DNA of 15,626 nucleotides from Pyrinomonadaceae bacterium (lineage in GTDB: Bacteria > Acidobacteriota > Blastocatellia > Pyrinomonadales > Pyrinomonadaceae): positions 1 to 15,626 of the forward strand of contig JAICPV010000011.1 in assembly GCA_025929655.1 (NCBI GenBank). The letters run 5' to 3'. The stretch's first letter is position 1; each line of letters starts with the position of its first letter. The notes under the pieces are model-generated. The model saw nothing but the letters and a program-made list of their open reading frames with translations, had not been told where the DNA came from and did not search any database. Shown in pieces: positions 1 through 6,812 of the stretch. The position numbers and the translations under genes are program-made.

Positions 1-303
1 ATGACTTGCCCCCACTGTCGCAACATGATCGAGGAACTAAAGGCATGGGACGCCACGAAAAGCGAGGACGAGCCGAACCTGGTCGTGATCTCCGACGGCG
101 ATCCGGAAGCGCACAAAGAACTCGAACTAAAAGCACCGATCGTTCTGGATAAGAACTATGAATTCGCTGCCGGGATCGGCATGTGGGGAACACCGTCCGC
201 AATTCTTGTAAACGACAAACGCGAGATCATTACCGAGACCGGCGTCGGCGCGCCGAACGTCTGGGCTTTGATAGGCAAAAAGCCTCCTTCCTCAAACTCA
301 TAA
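1..303 (+). CDS. Thioredoxin-like redoxin domain protein, C-terminal part (5' end outside window)
   Basis: This is the C-terminal 100 codons of a thioredoxin-fold protein. A TCPHC sequence gives the CxxC redox pair (Cys3 and Cys6 of the visible part), and GTPSAILV near residue 64 is the usual cis-proline loop followed by a beta strand. Between them lies an acidic segment with VVISDGDPEAH, as seen in TlpA/MauD-like redoxins. A thioredoxin fold needs a beta-alpha-beta unit before the CxxC. That unit is missing, so the ATG at position 1 is almost certainly an internal Met and the gene starts upstream. The real protein may also carry a signal peptide or membrane part that cannot be seen here. Its role is presumably thiol-disulfide exchange or electron transfer in the envelope; the substrate is unknown. 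The stop overlaps the tgt start (TAATG), which suggests co-transcription and translational coupling. Confidence 0.8.
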   Translation: MTCPHCRNMIEELKAWDATKSEDEPNLVVISDGDPEAHKELELKAPIVLDKNYEFAAGIGMWGTPSAILVNDKREIITETGVGAPNVWALIGKKPPSSNS

Positions 304-1517
304 TGCGGCGGCCGATAGAATTCGAGGTGAACGCCTCAGACGGTAACGCTCGTACGGGAACCCTAAGAACAAGGCGCTCGGTCATCGAGACGCCTGTTTT
401 TATGCCCGTCGGTACTCAGGGCGCAGTGAAAGGCGTTCGGCTCGAATGGCTCGACGACGAGCACGACGCACGAATCATTCTGGGGAATACGTACCATCTT
501 TTTCTTCGGCCGGGCCACGAGCTCATTCAGCGTCTCGGCGGTCTCCATAAATTCACTTCGTGGGAACGCGCGATCCTCACCGATTCCGGAGGCTTTCAAG
601 TTTTCTCTTTAACCGATCTCCGAAAATTGTCTGAAGAAGGCGTCGAATTTCGCTCTCATCTTGACGGCAGCCGGCAATTTCTATCGCCCGAGATCTCCGT
701 GGAAGTACAGGCCGCGCTTGATTCGGAGATCGTTATGGCGTTCGACGAATGCCCGCCGGGCGACGCGGGAAATGAAAAAACGCGAGAGAGTTTGGAGCTT
801 ACATTGCGCTGGGCGAAGAGGTCGAAGGAAAGATTCGAAGAGCTGCAGAAGTCTGACCGTAAGGGAGGTTTAAACTATCAACGTCCCGATTTAGCCCTCC
901 CTTACGGTCAGACTTCTGCTTTGAGCGGACGTCAAGCGCTGTTCGGGATCATTCAAGGCGCCGGGCATTTGGATCTGAGAGTCGAAAGCCTGGAAAGAAC
1001 CGTCGAGATCGGCTTCGACGGCTATGCGATCGGCGGGCTCAGCGTAGGCGAAGAAAAAGACGTGATGTACGGCGTGCTGGAACATATCGCGCCGAAAATG
1101 TCATCCGATTCTCCGCGATACCTGATGGGCGTCGGCACGCCGGAAGATCTGCTTGAGGCGGTTTCGCACGGTATCGATATGTTCGATTGCGTTATGCCGA
1201 CACGCAACGGACGCACGGGCGGCGTGTTCACGTCGCGCGGAAAGATCAATATTAGAAATGCTCGGTTTGCTGAAGACGAAGGGCCGCTCGACCCGGAATG
1301 CGAATGCTCGGTCTGCCGGCGCTATTCTCGAGCGTATCTCCGCCATCTTTTCCAGGCAGGCGAGATGACCGCAGCGACTTTGCTCTCGCATCACAATCTG
1401 GCGTTTTATCTGAACCTTATGCGGCAGGCGAGAACCGCGATCGCCGGCGGTAGTTTCGAATCGTTCAAGAAAGCTGCTCTCGGGAAAATGACCGAAATTG
1501 AGGCAGAGGCCGTTTGA
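303..1517 (+). CDS. tgt: Queuine/preQ1 tRNA-ribosyltransferase (tRNA-guanine transglycosylase)
   Basis: Tgt exchanges guanine-34 of GUN-anticodon tRNAs for the queuosine precursor preQ1. The protein is 404 aa from ATG 303, while the family is usually about 370-380. The start gives MRRPIEFEV, which fits the family N-terminus, and the ATG overlaps the preceding stop; an in-frame upstream extension to 183 has no family resemblance. Motifs seen: VETP-like IETPVFMPVGTQG (29-40), ILGNTYHLFLRPG (59-71), LTDSGGFQVFSL with the base-binding Asp94, LFGIIQG (213-219), MFDCVMPTRNGR with the nucleophile Asp295, and the zinc site Cys333/Cys335/Cys338/His364. The extra length is one block of about 26 residues (roughly 182-208) between KERFEEL and ALFGIIQG. 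It is encoded by a perfect-armed palindrome (see the repeat at 845-919). All catalytic and zinc residues are intact, so the enzyme is probably active. It heads the tgt-yajC-secD-secF cluster. Confidence 0.97.
   Translation: MRRPIEFEVNASDGNARTGTLRTRRSVIETPVFMPVGTQGAVKGVRLEWLDDEHDARIILGNTYHLFLRPGHELIQRLGGLHKFTSWERAILTDSGGFQVFSLTDLRKLSEEGVEFRSHLDGSRQFLSPEISVEVQAALDSEIVMAFDECPPGDAGNEKTRESLELTLRWAKRSKERFEELQKSDRKGGLNYQRPDLALPYGQTSALSGRQALFGIIQGAGHLDLRVESLERTVEIGFDGYAIGGLSVGEEKDVMYGVLEHIAPKMSSDSPRYLMGVGTPEDLLEAVSHGIDMFDCVMPTRNGRTGGVFTSRGKINIRNARFAEDEGPLDPECECSVCRRYSRAYLRHLFQAGEMTAATLLSHHNLAFYLNLMRQARTAIAGGSFESFKKAALGKMTEIEAEAV
845..919 (+). repeat. 75-bp palindromic element inserted in frame inside tgt
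   Basis: Two perfectly complementary 24-bp arms (845-868 and 896-919) flank a 27-nt loop. The inner part of each arm reads GTCTGACCGTAAGGGAGG and its complement. After two mismatches, four more bases pair (871-874 with 890-893). The element is 75 bp, or 25 codons, with no stop in the tgt frame, and it encodes residues about 182-206. Compared with E. coli Tgt as I remember it, residues before this point are offset by +5 (D89 to D94) and zinc ligands after it by +31 (C302 to C333), so about 26 residues are inserted exactly here. The loop is AT-richer than the surrounding gene. No flanking target duplication is obvious. I saw no second full copy in the window. Confidence 0.9.
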
Positions 1518-1574
1518 AAAATAAAAGGTCAGTGTATATGATTGTCCTTTTGTTTACGGTATAGTGCGCTAAAG

Positions 1575-1877
1575 ATGACGCTTTCATTATTATTCTTTCA
1601 AGACGCCGGCGGCAGTATTATCTGGACACTGCTTCCGTTCGTCTTCATCTTCGGGATCTTCTATTTTCTCGTGATCCTTCCGCAGAAGCGGCAGAAGCAG
1701 CAGCTGCAGGAAATGATCACGCAATTAAAGATCAACGACGAGGTCGTGACCAACGGCGGGATCATCGGAAGGATCAAGGAAGTAAAAGACACCAGTTTCA
1801 TCATCCAAAGCGCAGAGAAATCGTTCATCGAGGTTGGGAAGAGCGCGATCGTCGGACGGCGAGCCGAAAAAGCCTGA
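1575..1877 (+). CDS. yajC: Sec translocon accessory protein YajC
   Basis: YajC is a small inner-membrane protein that associates with SecD and SecF in the Sec holotranslocon. From ATG 1575 it is 100 aa, close to the usual 85-115. A short N-terminus is followed by one hydrophobic membrane segment (about residues 15-37, SIIWTLLPFVFIFGIFYFLV), then a basic cytoplasmic stretch (LPQKRQKQQLQEM). The family-typical fold follows, with INDEVVTNGGIIGRI and a beta-rich tail. A longer frame exists from a TTG at 1542, but its added residues look unlike the family. No strong Shine-Dalgarno is visible before ATG 1575, so the start is the best choice rather than certain. It lies 57 nt after tgt and 38 nt before secD, in the conserved order. 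Confidence 0.95.
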   Translation: MTLSLLFFQDAGGSIIWTLLPFVFIFGIFYFLVILPQKRQKQQLQEMITQLKINDEVVTNGGIIGRIKEVKDTSFIIQSAEKSFIEVGKSAIVGRRAEKA

Positions 1878-1915
1878 CCGATAAGCCGAACAAGTTTTAG
1901 GACGTAATACCAGCA

Positions 1916-3598
1916 ATGCTCAAGAATTCATTATGGGTGAGAACGGTGGTCATCATCGCGATCACTCTGCTTGGCATCTACCTTGTCGTTGGGCCGCGGC
2001 GGATGCCCACGGCACAGGACTTCACGTTGGAAGGCCTCAAGGCAAACCTCGCTGAAAATATTAACCTCGGGCTCGATCTCAAGGGCGGCACGCACCTCGT
2101 TATGAGGGTCAACACGGAAGATTACCTGAAGAAGCTCACCGAGACGACAGCCCAGGCCGCCGTGACCGCGGCGCAGGACGCACAGCTTCCGGTAACCAAC
2201 AATTCCGTAACAGCAGGTAACGGCGCATATTCGTTTTCGCTCGAGCTTTCGGATCCGGCACAGTCGCAGGCGGTTGTCGAGGCAGTGCGTCAGAAGGTTG
2301 ACCTGGTCAATTGGACCCAGTCGACTTCCGGAAACAACGTGTCGTGGTCGCTGCCGTCGAATGTACAGACCGTTTTGAAGAACCAGGCGGTGGACCAGGC
2401 TATGAGGATCGTCGACAGCCGGATCAATGCGTTCGGTGTTAAGGAACCGACGCTTTCGCGCTACGGCGCCGAGTCGTCCGGACAGATCCTCTTGCAGATG
2501 CCCGGCGTTGACGATCCTGAACGCATCAAGAAACTTATCGGAGCGGAATCGAATCTCGCGATGCATAAGATCGTGAGCCCGCCGAATCCGTCGCCGGTCC
2601 AAACGTACCCGACGGAGGAAGCGGCGAAGCAGTCGCTGGGCGGGACCGTGCCGCCCAATCGAAGGATCCTGCCGTACACCGATCGTGACGCGGACCCGGC
2701 GTCCACGCCCGCAAATCAGCAGCCGCCTAAACAGTTTGTTGTGGTCGAATATCCACCCGTCGTGGATGGCAGCGAGCTTCGTGATGCATCGGCAACGCAG
2801 GGCCGCGCCGGCGGGTCAGAATACGAGATCAATTTTTCGTTCAAGCCGTCGGGAGCTCAGAAGTTCGGCGAATGGACCGGCAGGAACATCAACAATTACA
2901 TGGCCGTTGTTCTGAACGGCGAAGTAAAGTCGGCAGCGTTCATAAAATCGCAGATCTTCGATACCGGGCAAATTACCGGACGCTTCACCAAGGAAACCGC
3001 AGACGACCTGGCGCTAACGCTGCGTTCGGGCGCGTTACCCGCGCAGATCGTTTACTCGGAAGAACGCACGGTCGGGCCGAGCCTTGGTGCGGATTCAATA
3101 CGTGCGGGCGTGACTGCATCGCTCGCCGGATTGATCTTCATCGTGATCTTCATGCTGATCTATTACCGCGGCTCGGGGATCAACGCCGTTATCGCGCTGA
3201 TCCTGAACATGATATTGACGATCGCGGCGCTCGTAGTGATGGATTCGGCCTTGACGCTTCCGGGAATCGCGGGACTGATCCTGGGTATCGGTATGGCGGT
3301 CGATTCCAACGTGCTGATCTTTGAGCGGATGCGTGAAGAGCTGAGGGCCGGACACGAGGTTGCCGTGGCGGTAAAGACAGGTTTCGACAGGGCATTTATC
3401 ACGATCATCGATACACATGTCACGACGATCATCTCTGCGCTGATACTGTATCTATACGGCACCGGCCCGATCCGCGGGTTTGCCGTTACGCTTATCCTCG
3501 GGCTTTTGATCAACCTTTTCTCGGCCGTTTTTGTGTCGAGAACGATATTCATGTGGCTGCTCCACCGTAAGCCCGACATGAAGGAATTAAGTATCTAA
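1916..3598 (+). CDS. secD: Protein translocase subunit SecD
   Basis: SecD works with SecF to drive late steps of Sec-dependent export using the proton-motive force. The protein is 560 aa. Visible order: membrane segment 1 (about 9-26); the D1 motif LGLDLKGGTHLVM (51-63); a periplasmic P1 region with AMRIVDSRINAFGVKEPT (162-179) and LLQMPGVDDPERIKKLIG (192-209); a Pro/Gln-rich stretch (about 221-290); the P1 head with SGALPAQIVYSEERTVGPSLG (371-391); then five membrane segments between about 396 and 550. The fourth-segment region carries GIGMAVDSNVLIFERMREE, the conserved motif with the Asp important for proton coupling. It starts at ATG 1916, with AGGAC at 1899-1903 as a weak ribosome-binding site. 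The stop is 3 nt before secF. Length and motifs fit a complete gene. Confidence 0.97.
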   Translation: MLKNSLWVRTVVIIAITLLGIYLVVGPRRMPTAQDFTLEGLKANLAENINLGLDLKGGTHLVMRVNTEDYLKKLTETTAQAAVTAAQDAQLPVTNNSVTAGNGAYSFSLELSDPAQSQAVVEAVRQKVDLVNWTQSTSGNNVSWSLPSNVQTVLKNQAVDQAMRIVDSRINAFGVKEPTLSRYGAESSGQILLQMPGVDDPERIKKLIGAESNLAMHKIVSPPNPSPVQTYPTEEAAKQSLGGTVPPNRRILPYTDRDADPASTPANQQPPKQFVVVEYPPVVDGSELRDASATQGRAGGSEYEINFSFKPSGAQKFGEWTGRNINNYMAVVLNGEVKSAAFIKSQIFDTGQITGRFTKETADDLALTLRSGALPAQIVYSEERTVGPSLGADSIRAGVTASLAGLIFIVIFMLIYYRGSGINAVIALILNMILTIAALVVMDSALTLPGIAGLILGIGMAVDSNVLIFERMREELRAGHEVAVAVKTGFDRAFITIIDTHVTTIISALILYLYGTGPIRGFAVTLILGLLINLFSAVFVSRTIFMWLLHRKPDMKELSI

Positions 3599-3601
3599 GT
3601 A

Positions 3602-4747
3602 ATGTTTCAGATCTTACCGAATATTAATGTCGATTGGATGGGTTGGCGGAAACCGCTTACGTTCCTGTCGATCGCCATACTGATCGCGGGCTTGGTCTCT
3701 GCGGCCGGCCGACAGCTTACACCCGGCGGCACCGAGGCATTCAACCTGGGAGTCGATTTCCAGGGCGGGACGGTCATCACCGCGAAGTTCAAAGAAAAAC
3801 CCTCAGCCGACGAAGTTCGTACGGCTTTGAATAATGTCGGGGTCAACGAACCTATTATTCAGGACTCGACGGACAAGACCGACGAGCTGCTGATCAAAAT
3901 ACCTCTGATCGAAGAAACGGAGAATCTGCCGCCTTTACCGCAGCCGCCGGCGCAGTGCGCTACAGAGCCGCAACCGCAGCCAGCATCCCCCAACGATCCC
4001 AATCAGAACACGCAGGTGAATCGAGGGCGGGAAACGGTTAGGAGCGCTCTATATACTTTCGGATGCGAAGCCCGTCCGGCTACTGAATTGGCGCAGGACG
4101 AAGCTGCCGCATTTAAGATCGTCGGCACCGAATCGGTCAGCCCCATCGCCGGAGCCCAGCTTCGCGATGCAGCAGTAATTGCGACCCTCCTGGGTATGGT
4201 GGGGATCTTGCTGTTCATCGCCTTCCGCTATGACTGGACATATGCCGCCGGCGCGGTGGTCGCGGTGTTTCACGACGTACTCGTAACGCTTGCATTCTTT
4301 TCGGTGTTCCAATGGGACGTAAGCATGTCGGTCCTCGCGGCGCTCTTGACGCTCGTGGGATTTTCGGTGAACGACTCGATCGTGATCTTCGACCGCATAC
4401 GCGAGAACCTGACACTCCACCGAGGGGAATCGCTTTACAAATTGACGAACGATTCGATCAATCAAACGATGTCGCGAACGATCGTGACGAACGGGCTGGT
4501 GTTCCTCGCGGTGCTCGCTCTGGTGCTCTTCGGCGGCGAGGTCCTGCGAGGATTTTCGCTCGCGTTGTTTGTAGGGTCGATCACCGGAACGTATTCCACC
4601 ATCGCCATCGCGAGCCCCATCGCGATCTGGTGGCAGAGTAAGCTCGGACGGGCGGAAATGACGGATGTCATTTCGAAGGACGTGACCTCGGAGAAGCTCG
4701 CTTCAGCCTCTCGGCGGTCGGTCACGCGCCGTCCGGTCACACGATAA
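3602..4747 (+). CDS. secF: Protein translocase subunit SecF
   Basis: SecF is the partner of SecD in the export-assisting complex. The protein is 381 aa. An N-terminal membrane segment (about 19-35) precedes NLGVDFQGGTVITAKF (48-63). The periplasmic P4 domain follows, then five membrane helices (about 188-345) with the motif VGFSVNDSIVIFDRIREN (252-269), and SRTIVTNGLVF (291-301). The C-terminus is a basic tail rich in Ser and Arg. A Pro/Gln/Asn-rich segment with two cysteines (Cys119 and Cys155, about residues 103-160) sits inside the periplasmic domain and looks longer than in typical SecF. It starts three bases after the secD stop and probably depends on secD translation. No convincing terminator follows it. 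Confidence 0.97.
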   Translation: MFQILPNINVDWMGWRKPLTFLSIAILIAGLVSAAGRQLTPGGTEAFNLGVDFQGGTVITAKFKEKPSADEVRTALNNVGVNEPIIQDSTDKTDELLIKIPLIEETENLPPLPQPPAQCATEPQPQPASPNDPNQNTQVNRGRETVRSALYTFGCEARPATELAQDEAAAFKIVGTESVSPIAGAQLRDAAVIATLLGMVGILLFIAFRYDWTYAAGAVVAVFHDVLVTLAFFSVFQWDVSMSVLAALLTLVGFSVNDSIVIFDRIRENLTLHRGESLYKLTNDSINQTMSRTIVTNGLVFLAVLALVLFGGEVLRGFSLALFVGSITGTYSTIAIASPIAIWWQSKLGRAEMTDVISKDVTSEKLASASRRSVTRRPVTR

Positions 4748-4809
4748 AAAGATCTGTTTTTGCAGGGAACAAAACGCAGCTTTTGGTGTCTAAATGTCTG
4801 TGATTAATC

Positions 4810-4838
4810 TTGACTTTCAGGGTGTTAGAACATAGACT
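4810..4838 (+). promoter_or_regulatory. Candidate sigma-70 promoter for the tonB-exb module
   Basis: TTGACT (4810-4815, 5 of 6 consensus bases) is followed after 17 bp by TAGACT (4833-4838, 4 of 6). It lies 60 nt after secF and would give a transcript starting near 4845, about 280 nt before the TonB-like start. Spacing is ideal, but the -10 box is mediocre. Confidence 0.4.
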
Positions 4839-4883
4839 TCAATACGTTGCTGGTCAATTAGATTTAGTATCTGCTTTCTCTTG

Positions 4884-4910
4884 TTTCCGGAAGGACCGGA
4901 AAAGGGTTTT
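4884..4910 (+). terminator. Weak hairpin plus T-stretch in the leader (terminator or attenuator candidate)
   Basis: A 7-bp stem, TTTCCGG/CCGGAAA (4884-4890 and 4896-4902), has a 5-nt AAGGA loop. It is followed by AGGG and then TTTT at 4907-4910. The stem is only partly GC and the T-run is short and offset. It could be a weak terminator for read-through from secF or a leader structure for the next gene. Confidence 0.25.
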
Positions 4911-5124
4911 GTAGGGCGTTTGTCCGATTGCCGGCCGATGCCTTACCCGCCCACCCGGATCGAGTTCCGCGAACAGGATCGAATAAGGTCGAAACGTTTG
5001 TTTTGTATCCTGCGGGACGCTTTAACAACCGCGACAACGGCAGAATACGCAGTAACACCAAAGTTTCGAAGGTTTCGTAGCCCTTGACCGAAGTTTGGCA
5101 CCGTAAGTTAGGGAGGAAATTGAA

Positions 5125-5940
5125 ATGTTAGATCAGTTGGTCGAATCAAAAAGTCACGCATCGGAAGACGGCAAGCGCGGCGGCTTTCTTTTGACTACAT
5201 TTATCGTCTTATCGACGGTTTTGTTCAGTGCGTACCTGTACAGCCTGTTTGCCAAGGACTACGGAATGGGCGGAGCGGACCTTTCGCTTGAAACGCTCGT
5301 TGCGCCTCCAGTGATCGAAGAGGCACCGGAACCCGAACCGGAAAAGAAACCGGAAGAGCAAAAAGACCCGAACGTCGACGTTCGCAAAGAGATCATCGCG
5401 AGTATGGATGAGCCGCCACCCGCGATTCCCGATAAGCCAAGCGTCGTAAAGAATACGATCCCGCCACGCGATCCCAATCGTTTCACCGTAAAAGGTGACA
5501 CGAATTACACCGCGGCGAACCCCTTGCCACCCGATTATAGGGGGCCGGTAAACACGACCGGCACCGGTAGCGACAGCGGCCGCACAGGCGGCGGCGGTGA
5601 CGATGACGGCGGCGGCGCAGCACCTCCTCCACCCCCTCCGGTGAAGAAGGAAGTGCCGAAGCAGATCTCGGGCGGCGTTTTGAACGGTAAGGCGATCAGT
5701 TTGCCGAAACCTGCATATCCGCCGGCAGCGAAAGCGGTCCGCGCATCCGGCTCGGTCAGCGTGCAGGTTCTCATCGACGAGAACGGAAGCGTTGTTTCAG
5801 CATCGGCGGTAAGCGGCCATCCGCTTCTTCGTGCCGCTGCTGTGGGCGCCGCACGAAGTGCACGGTTCAGCCCGACGAAACTGTCAGGGCAGCCCGTGAA
5901 GGTGTCCGGTGTGATCACGTATAATTTCGTCGCTCCGTAA
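5125..5940 (+). CDS. TonB-like energy transducer (TonB C-terminal domain)
   Basis: TonB-family proteins transmit ExbB-ExbD proton-driven work to outer-membrane partners. The protein is 271 aa. It has a short cytoplasmic N-terminus (1-20), one membrane anchor (about 21-43, FLLTTFIVLSTVLFSAYLYS) and a long Pro/Glu/Lys-rich linker (about 60-115, EAPEPEPEKKPEEQK). A Gly/Asp-rich and poly-Pro hinge follows (about 145-175), then the TonB C-terminal domain (about 190-269). That domain contains the YPP motif (AYPPAAKAVRASG), VQVLIDENGSV, and a final VSGVITYNF strand. The start is ATG 5125 with a strong AGGGAGG at 5110-5116. It is followed by exbB and two exbD genes. The N-terminus lacks the clear SxxxH helix signature of E. 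coli TonB, although His11 lies before the membrane segment. A TolA- or gliding-type role cannot be excluded. Confidence 0.88.
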   Translation: MLDQLVESKSHASEDGKRGGFLLTTFIVLSTVLFSAYLYSLFAKDYGMGGADLSLETLVAPPVIEEAPEPEPEKKPEEQKDPNVDVRKEIIASMDEPPPAIPDKPSVVKNTIPPRDPNRFTVKGDTNYTAANPLPPDYRGPVNTTGTGSDSGRTGGGGDDDGGGAAPPPPPPVKKEVPKQISGGVLNGKAISLPKPAYPPAAKAVRASGSVSVQVLIDENGSVVSASAVSGHPLLRAAAVGAARSARFSPTKLSGQPVKVSGVITYNFVAP

Positions 5941-5959
5941 ACCGGAGCCGACGGGAAAC

Positions 5960-5992
5960 AGAGGCTCTCATCAAGGCGATTCGAGAGCCTCT
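5960..5992 (+). terminator. 10-bp stem hairpin between the TonB-like gene and exbB
   Basis: AGAGGCTCTC (5960-5969) pairs perfectly with GAGAGCCTCT (5983-5992) around a 13-nt loop. It begins 20 nt after the TonB-like stop. The following CATAAGTTTATC is not a proper T-run, so this may be a partial terminator, an mRNA-stability element or an RNA-processing site that sets different levels of TonB and ExbB. The strand is taken from gene context. Confidence 0.4.
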
Positions 5993-6051
5993 CATAAGTT
6001 TATCTAGCAATATCTCAAACGCATTTTCTGATTTCTTTTGGAGGAAAAATC

Positions 6052-6807
6052 ATGACTTTTTTCGCAAGCCTGATCGGACCCGACGTCCTGGGCTCTCTTT
6101 TGCTGCTGACCGAGGGTTCGCAGAAGATCTCGTTCGGTATCTACGATATCGCGCGCAGCTTGACGATACCGGGCTGGATCGTCATCGCCATTCTTCTCAT
6201 TCAGGCTGTTTACCTGATCGCCGTCGGCATCGAGCGCTGGCTCACCTACAACAAGGCGAAACAGCAGTCGCGGCAATACGCCCCGAAGGTCGCCCAGGCC
6301 CTCAAGAACAGCAATATCGACGAAGCGATCAACATCAGCGACCGTCATAAGGATTCCCACCTCGCGATGGTCGTGTCGTCGGGCCTTAAAGAGTTTGCGG
6401 CTCACCAGGGCAACACGGATATTTCGGCCGACGAGATGGAAGCATCGAAGCGTGCTCTCGACCGCGCGATCGCGGTGAAGACCGCTGAACTGAAACGCGG
6501 CCTCGCAGGTCTCGCAACGGTCGGGTCGACCGCACCGTTCGTAGGTCTGTTCGGAACGGTTGTCGGTATCATCGGTGCCTTCGTTGCTCTCGCACAAGCT
6601 GAAAACGCCGGTATCGGCGCTGTCGGTGCTGCTATCGCTGAAGCTCTCGTTGCAACCGCCTTCGGTATTGCCGTGGCCGTCCCCGCAGTGTGGATGTTCA
6701 ATTACTTCACGAACAAGGTCACGAGTTTCGGCGTTGAAATGGAAAACTCGGCTTCCGAATTGGTCGACTATTTCATCAAGCAGCGCACGAAAGCTCTGCG
6801 TGGGTAA
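6052..6807 (+). CDS. exbB: ExbB/TolQ/MotA-family proton channel subunit
   Basis: ExbB forms the pentameric inner-membrane scaffold of the proton-driven motor that energises TonB. The protein is 251 aa. Membrane segment 1 (about 41-60) ends in IERW. A cytoplasmic domain (about 61-150) follows, with the stretch ending KTAELKRGLAGLATVGSTAPF. Membrane segments 2 (about 157-182, FVGLFGTVVGIIGAF) and 3 (about 190-217, IAEALVATAFGIAVAVPAV) carry the GTV.GI and EAL.AT.FG.A.A.PA signatures of the family. An N-terminal hydrophobic stretch (about 5-20) precedes the first clear segment. The start is ATG 6052 with GGAGG at 6040-6044, 7 nt upstream. The same family includes TolQ; I choose ExbB because of the adjacent TonB-like gene. 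Confidence 0.93.
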   Translation: MTFFASLIGPDVLGSLLLLTEGSQKISFGIYDIARSLTIPGWIVIAILLIQAVYLIAVGIERWLTYNKAKQQSRQYAPKVAQALKNSNIDEAINISDRHKDSHLAMVVSSGLKEFAAHQGNTDISADEMEASKRALDRAIAVKTAELKRGLAGLATVGSTAPFVGLFGTVVGIIGAFVALAQAENAGIGAVGAAIAEALVATAFGIAVAVPAVWMFNYFTNKVTSFGVEMENSASELVDYFIKQRTKALRG

Positions 6808-6812
6808 GAGTA

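Larger units (their letters stand above)
4748..5124 (+). other. 377-nt gene-free region: leader of the TonB-like gene
   Basis: I see no convincing gene on either strand. The only longer reading frame on + (4881-5087, TTG start, Arg/Pro-rich) lacks an obvious ribosome-binding site and any family resemblance. The stretch holds a candidate sigma-70 promoter (4810-4838), a short stem-loop (TTTCCGG at 4884-4890 with CCGGAAA at 4896-4902) followed by GGGTTTT, and an imperfect stem between CCAAA at 5058-5062 and TTTGG at 5094-5098. It ends with the 18-nt motif at 5091-5108, which is also found before the foldase gene. The Shine-Dalgarno AGGGAGG of the next gene is at 5110-5116. If the promoter is used, the leader is about 280 nt, long enough for regulation, but no known riboswitch was recognised. 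Confidence 0.6.

Noticed and set aside
183..302. In-frame N-terminal extension of tgt from 183
   Set aside because: The added 40 residues are Arg-rich, overlap the redoxin gene in another frame and do not resemble any Tgt N-terminus; ATG 303 gives the family start.
1931..2602. Long 223-codon open frame on the minus strand inside secD
   Set aside because: The predicted protein is Arg/His/Cys-rich with no recognisable motif and lies opposite a clearly conserved gene; it is a shadow frame.
4881..5087. 68-codon frame in the leader of the TonB-like gene
   Set aside because: It starts at TTG, has no ribosome-binding site, and its Arg/Pro-rich composition matches no family I recognise.
5091..5111. 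First copy of the shared motif as a sigma-54 promoter
   Set aside because: The -24 part matches but the -12 part reads GTTAG instead of TTGC, and the transcript would start at about the TonB-like start codon, after its Shine-Dalgarno.
5102..5116. Partial resemblance of CCGTAAGTTAGGGAGG to the arm of the tgt palindrome
   Set aside because: Only ACCGTAAG and GGGAGG are shared, with an extra TTA between them, there is no opposite arm nearby, and the GGGAGG is explained by the ribosome-binding site.
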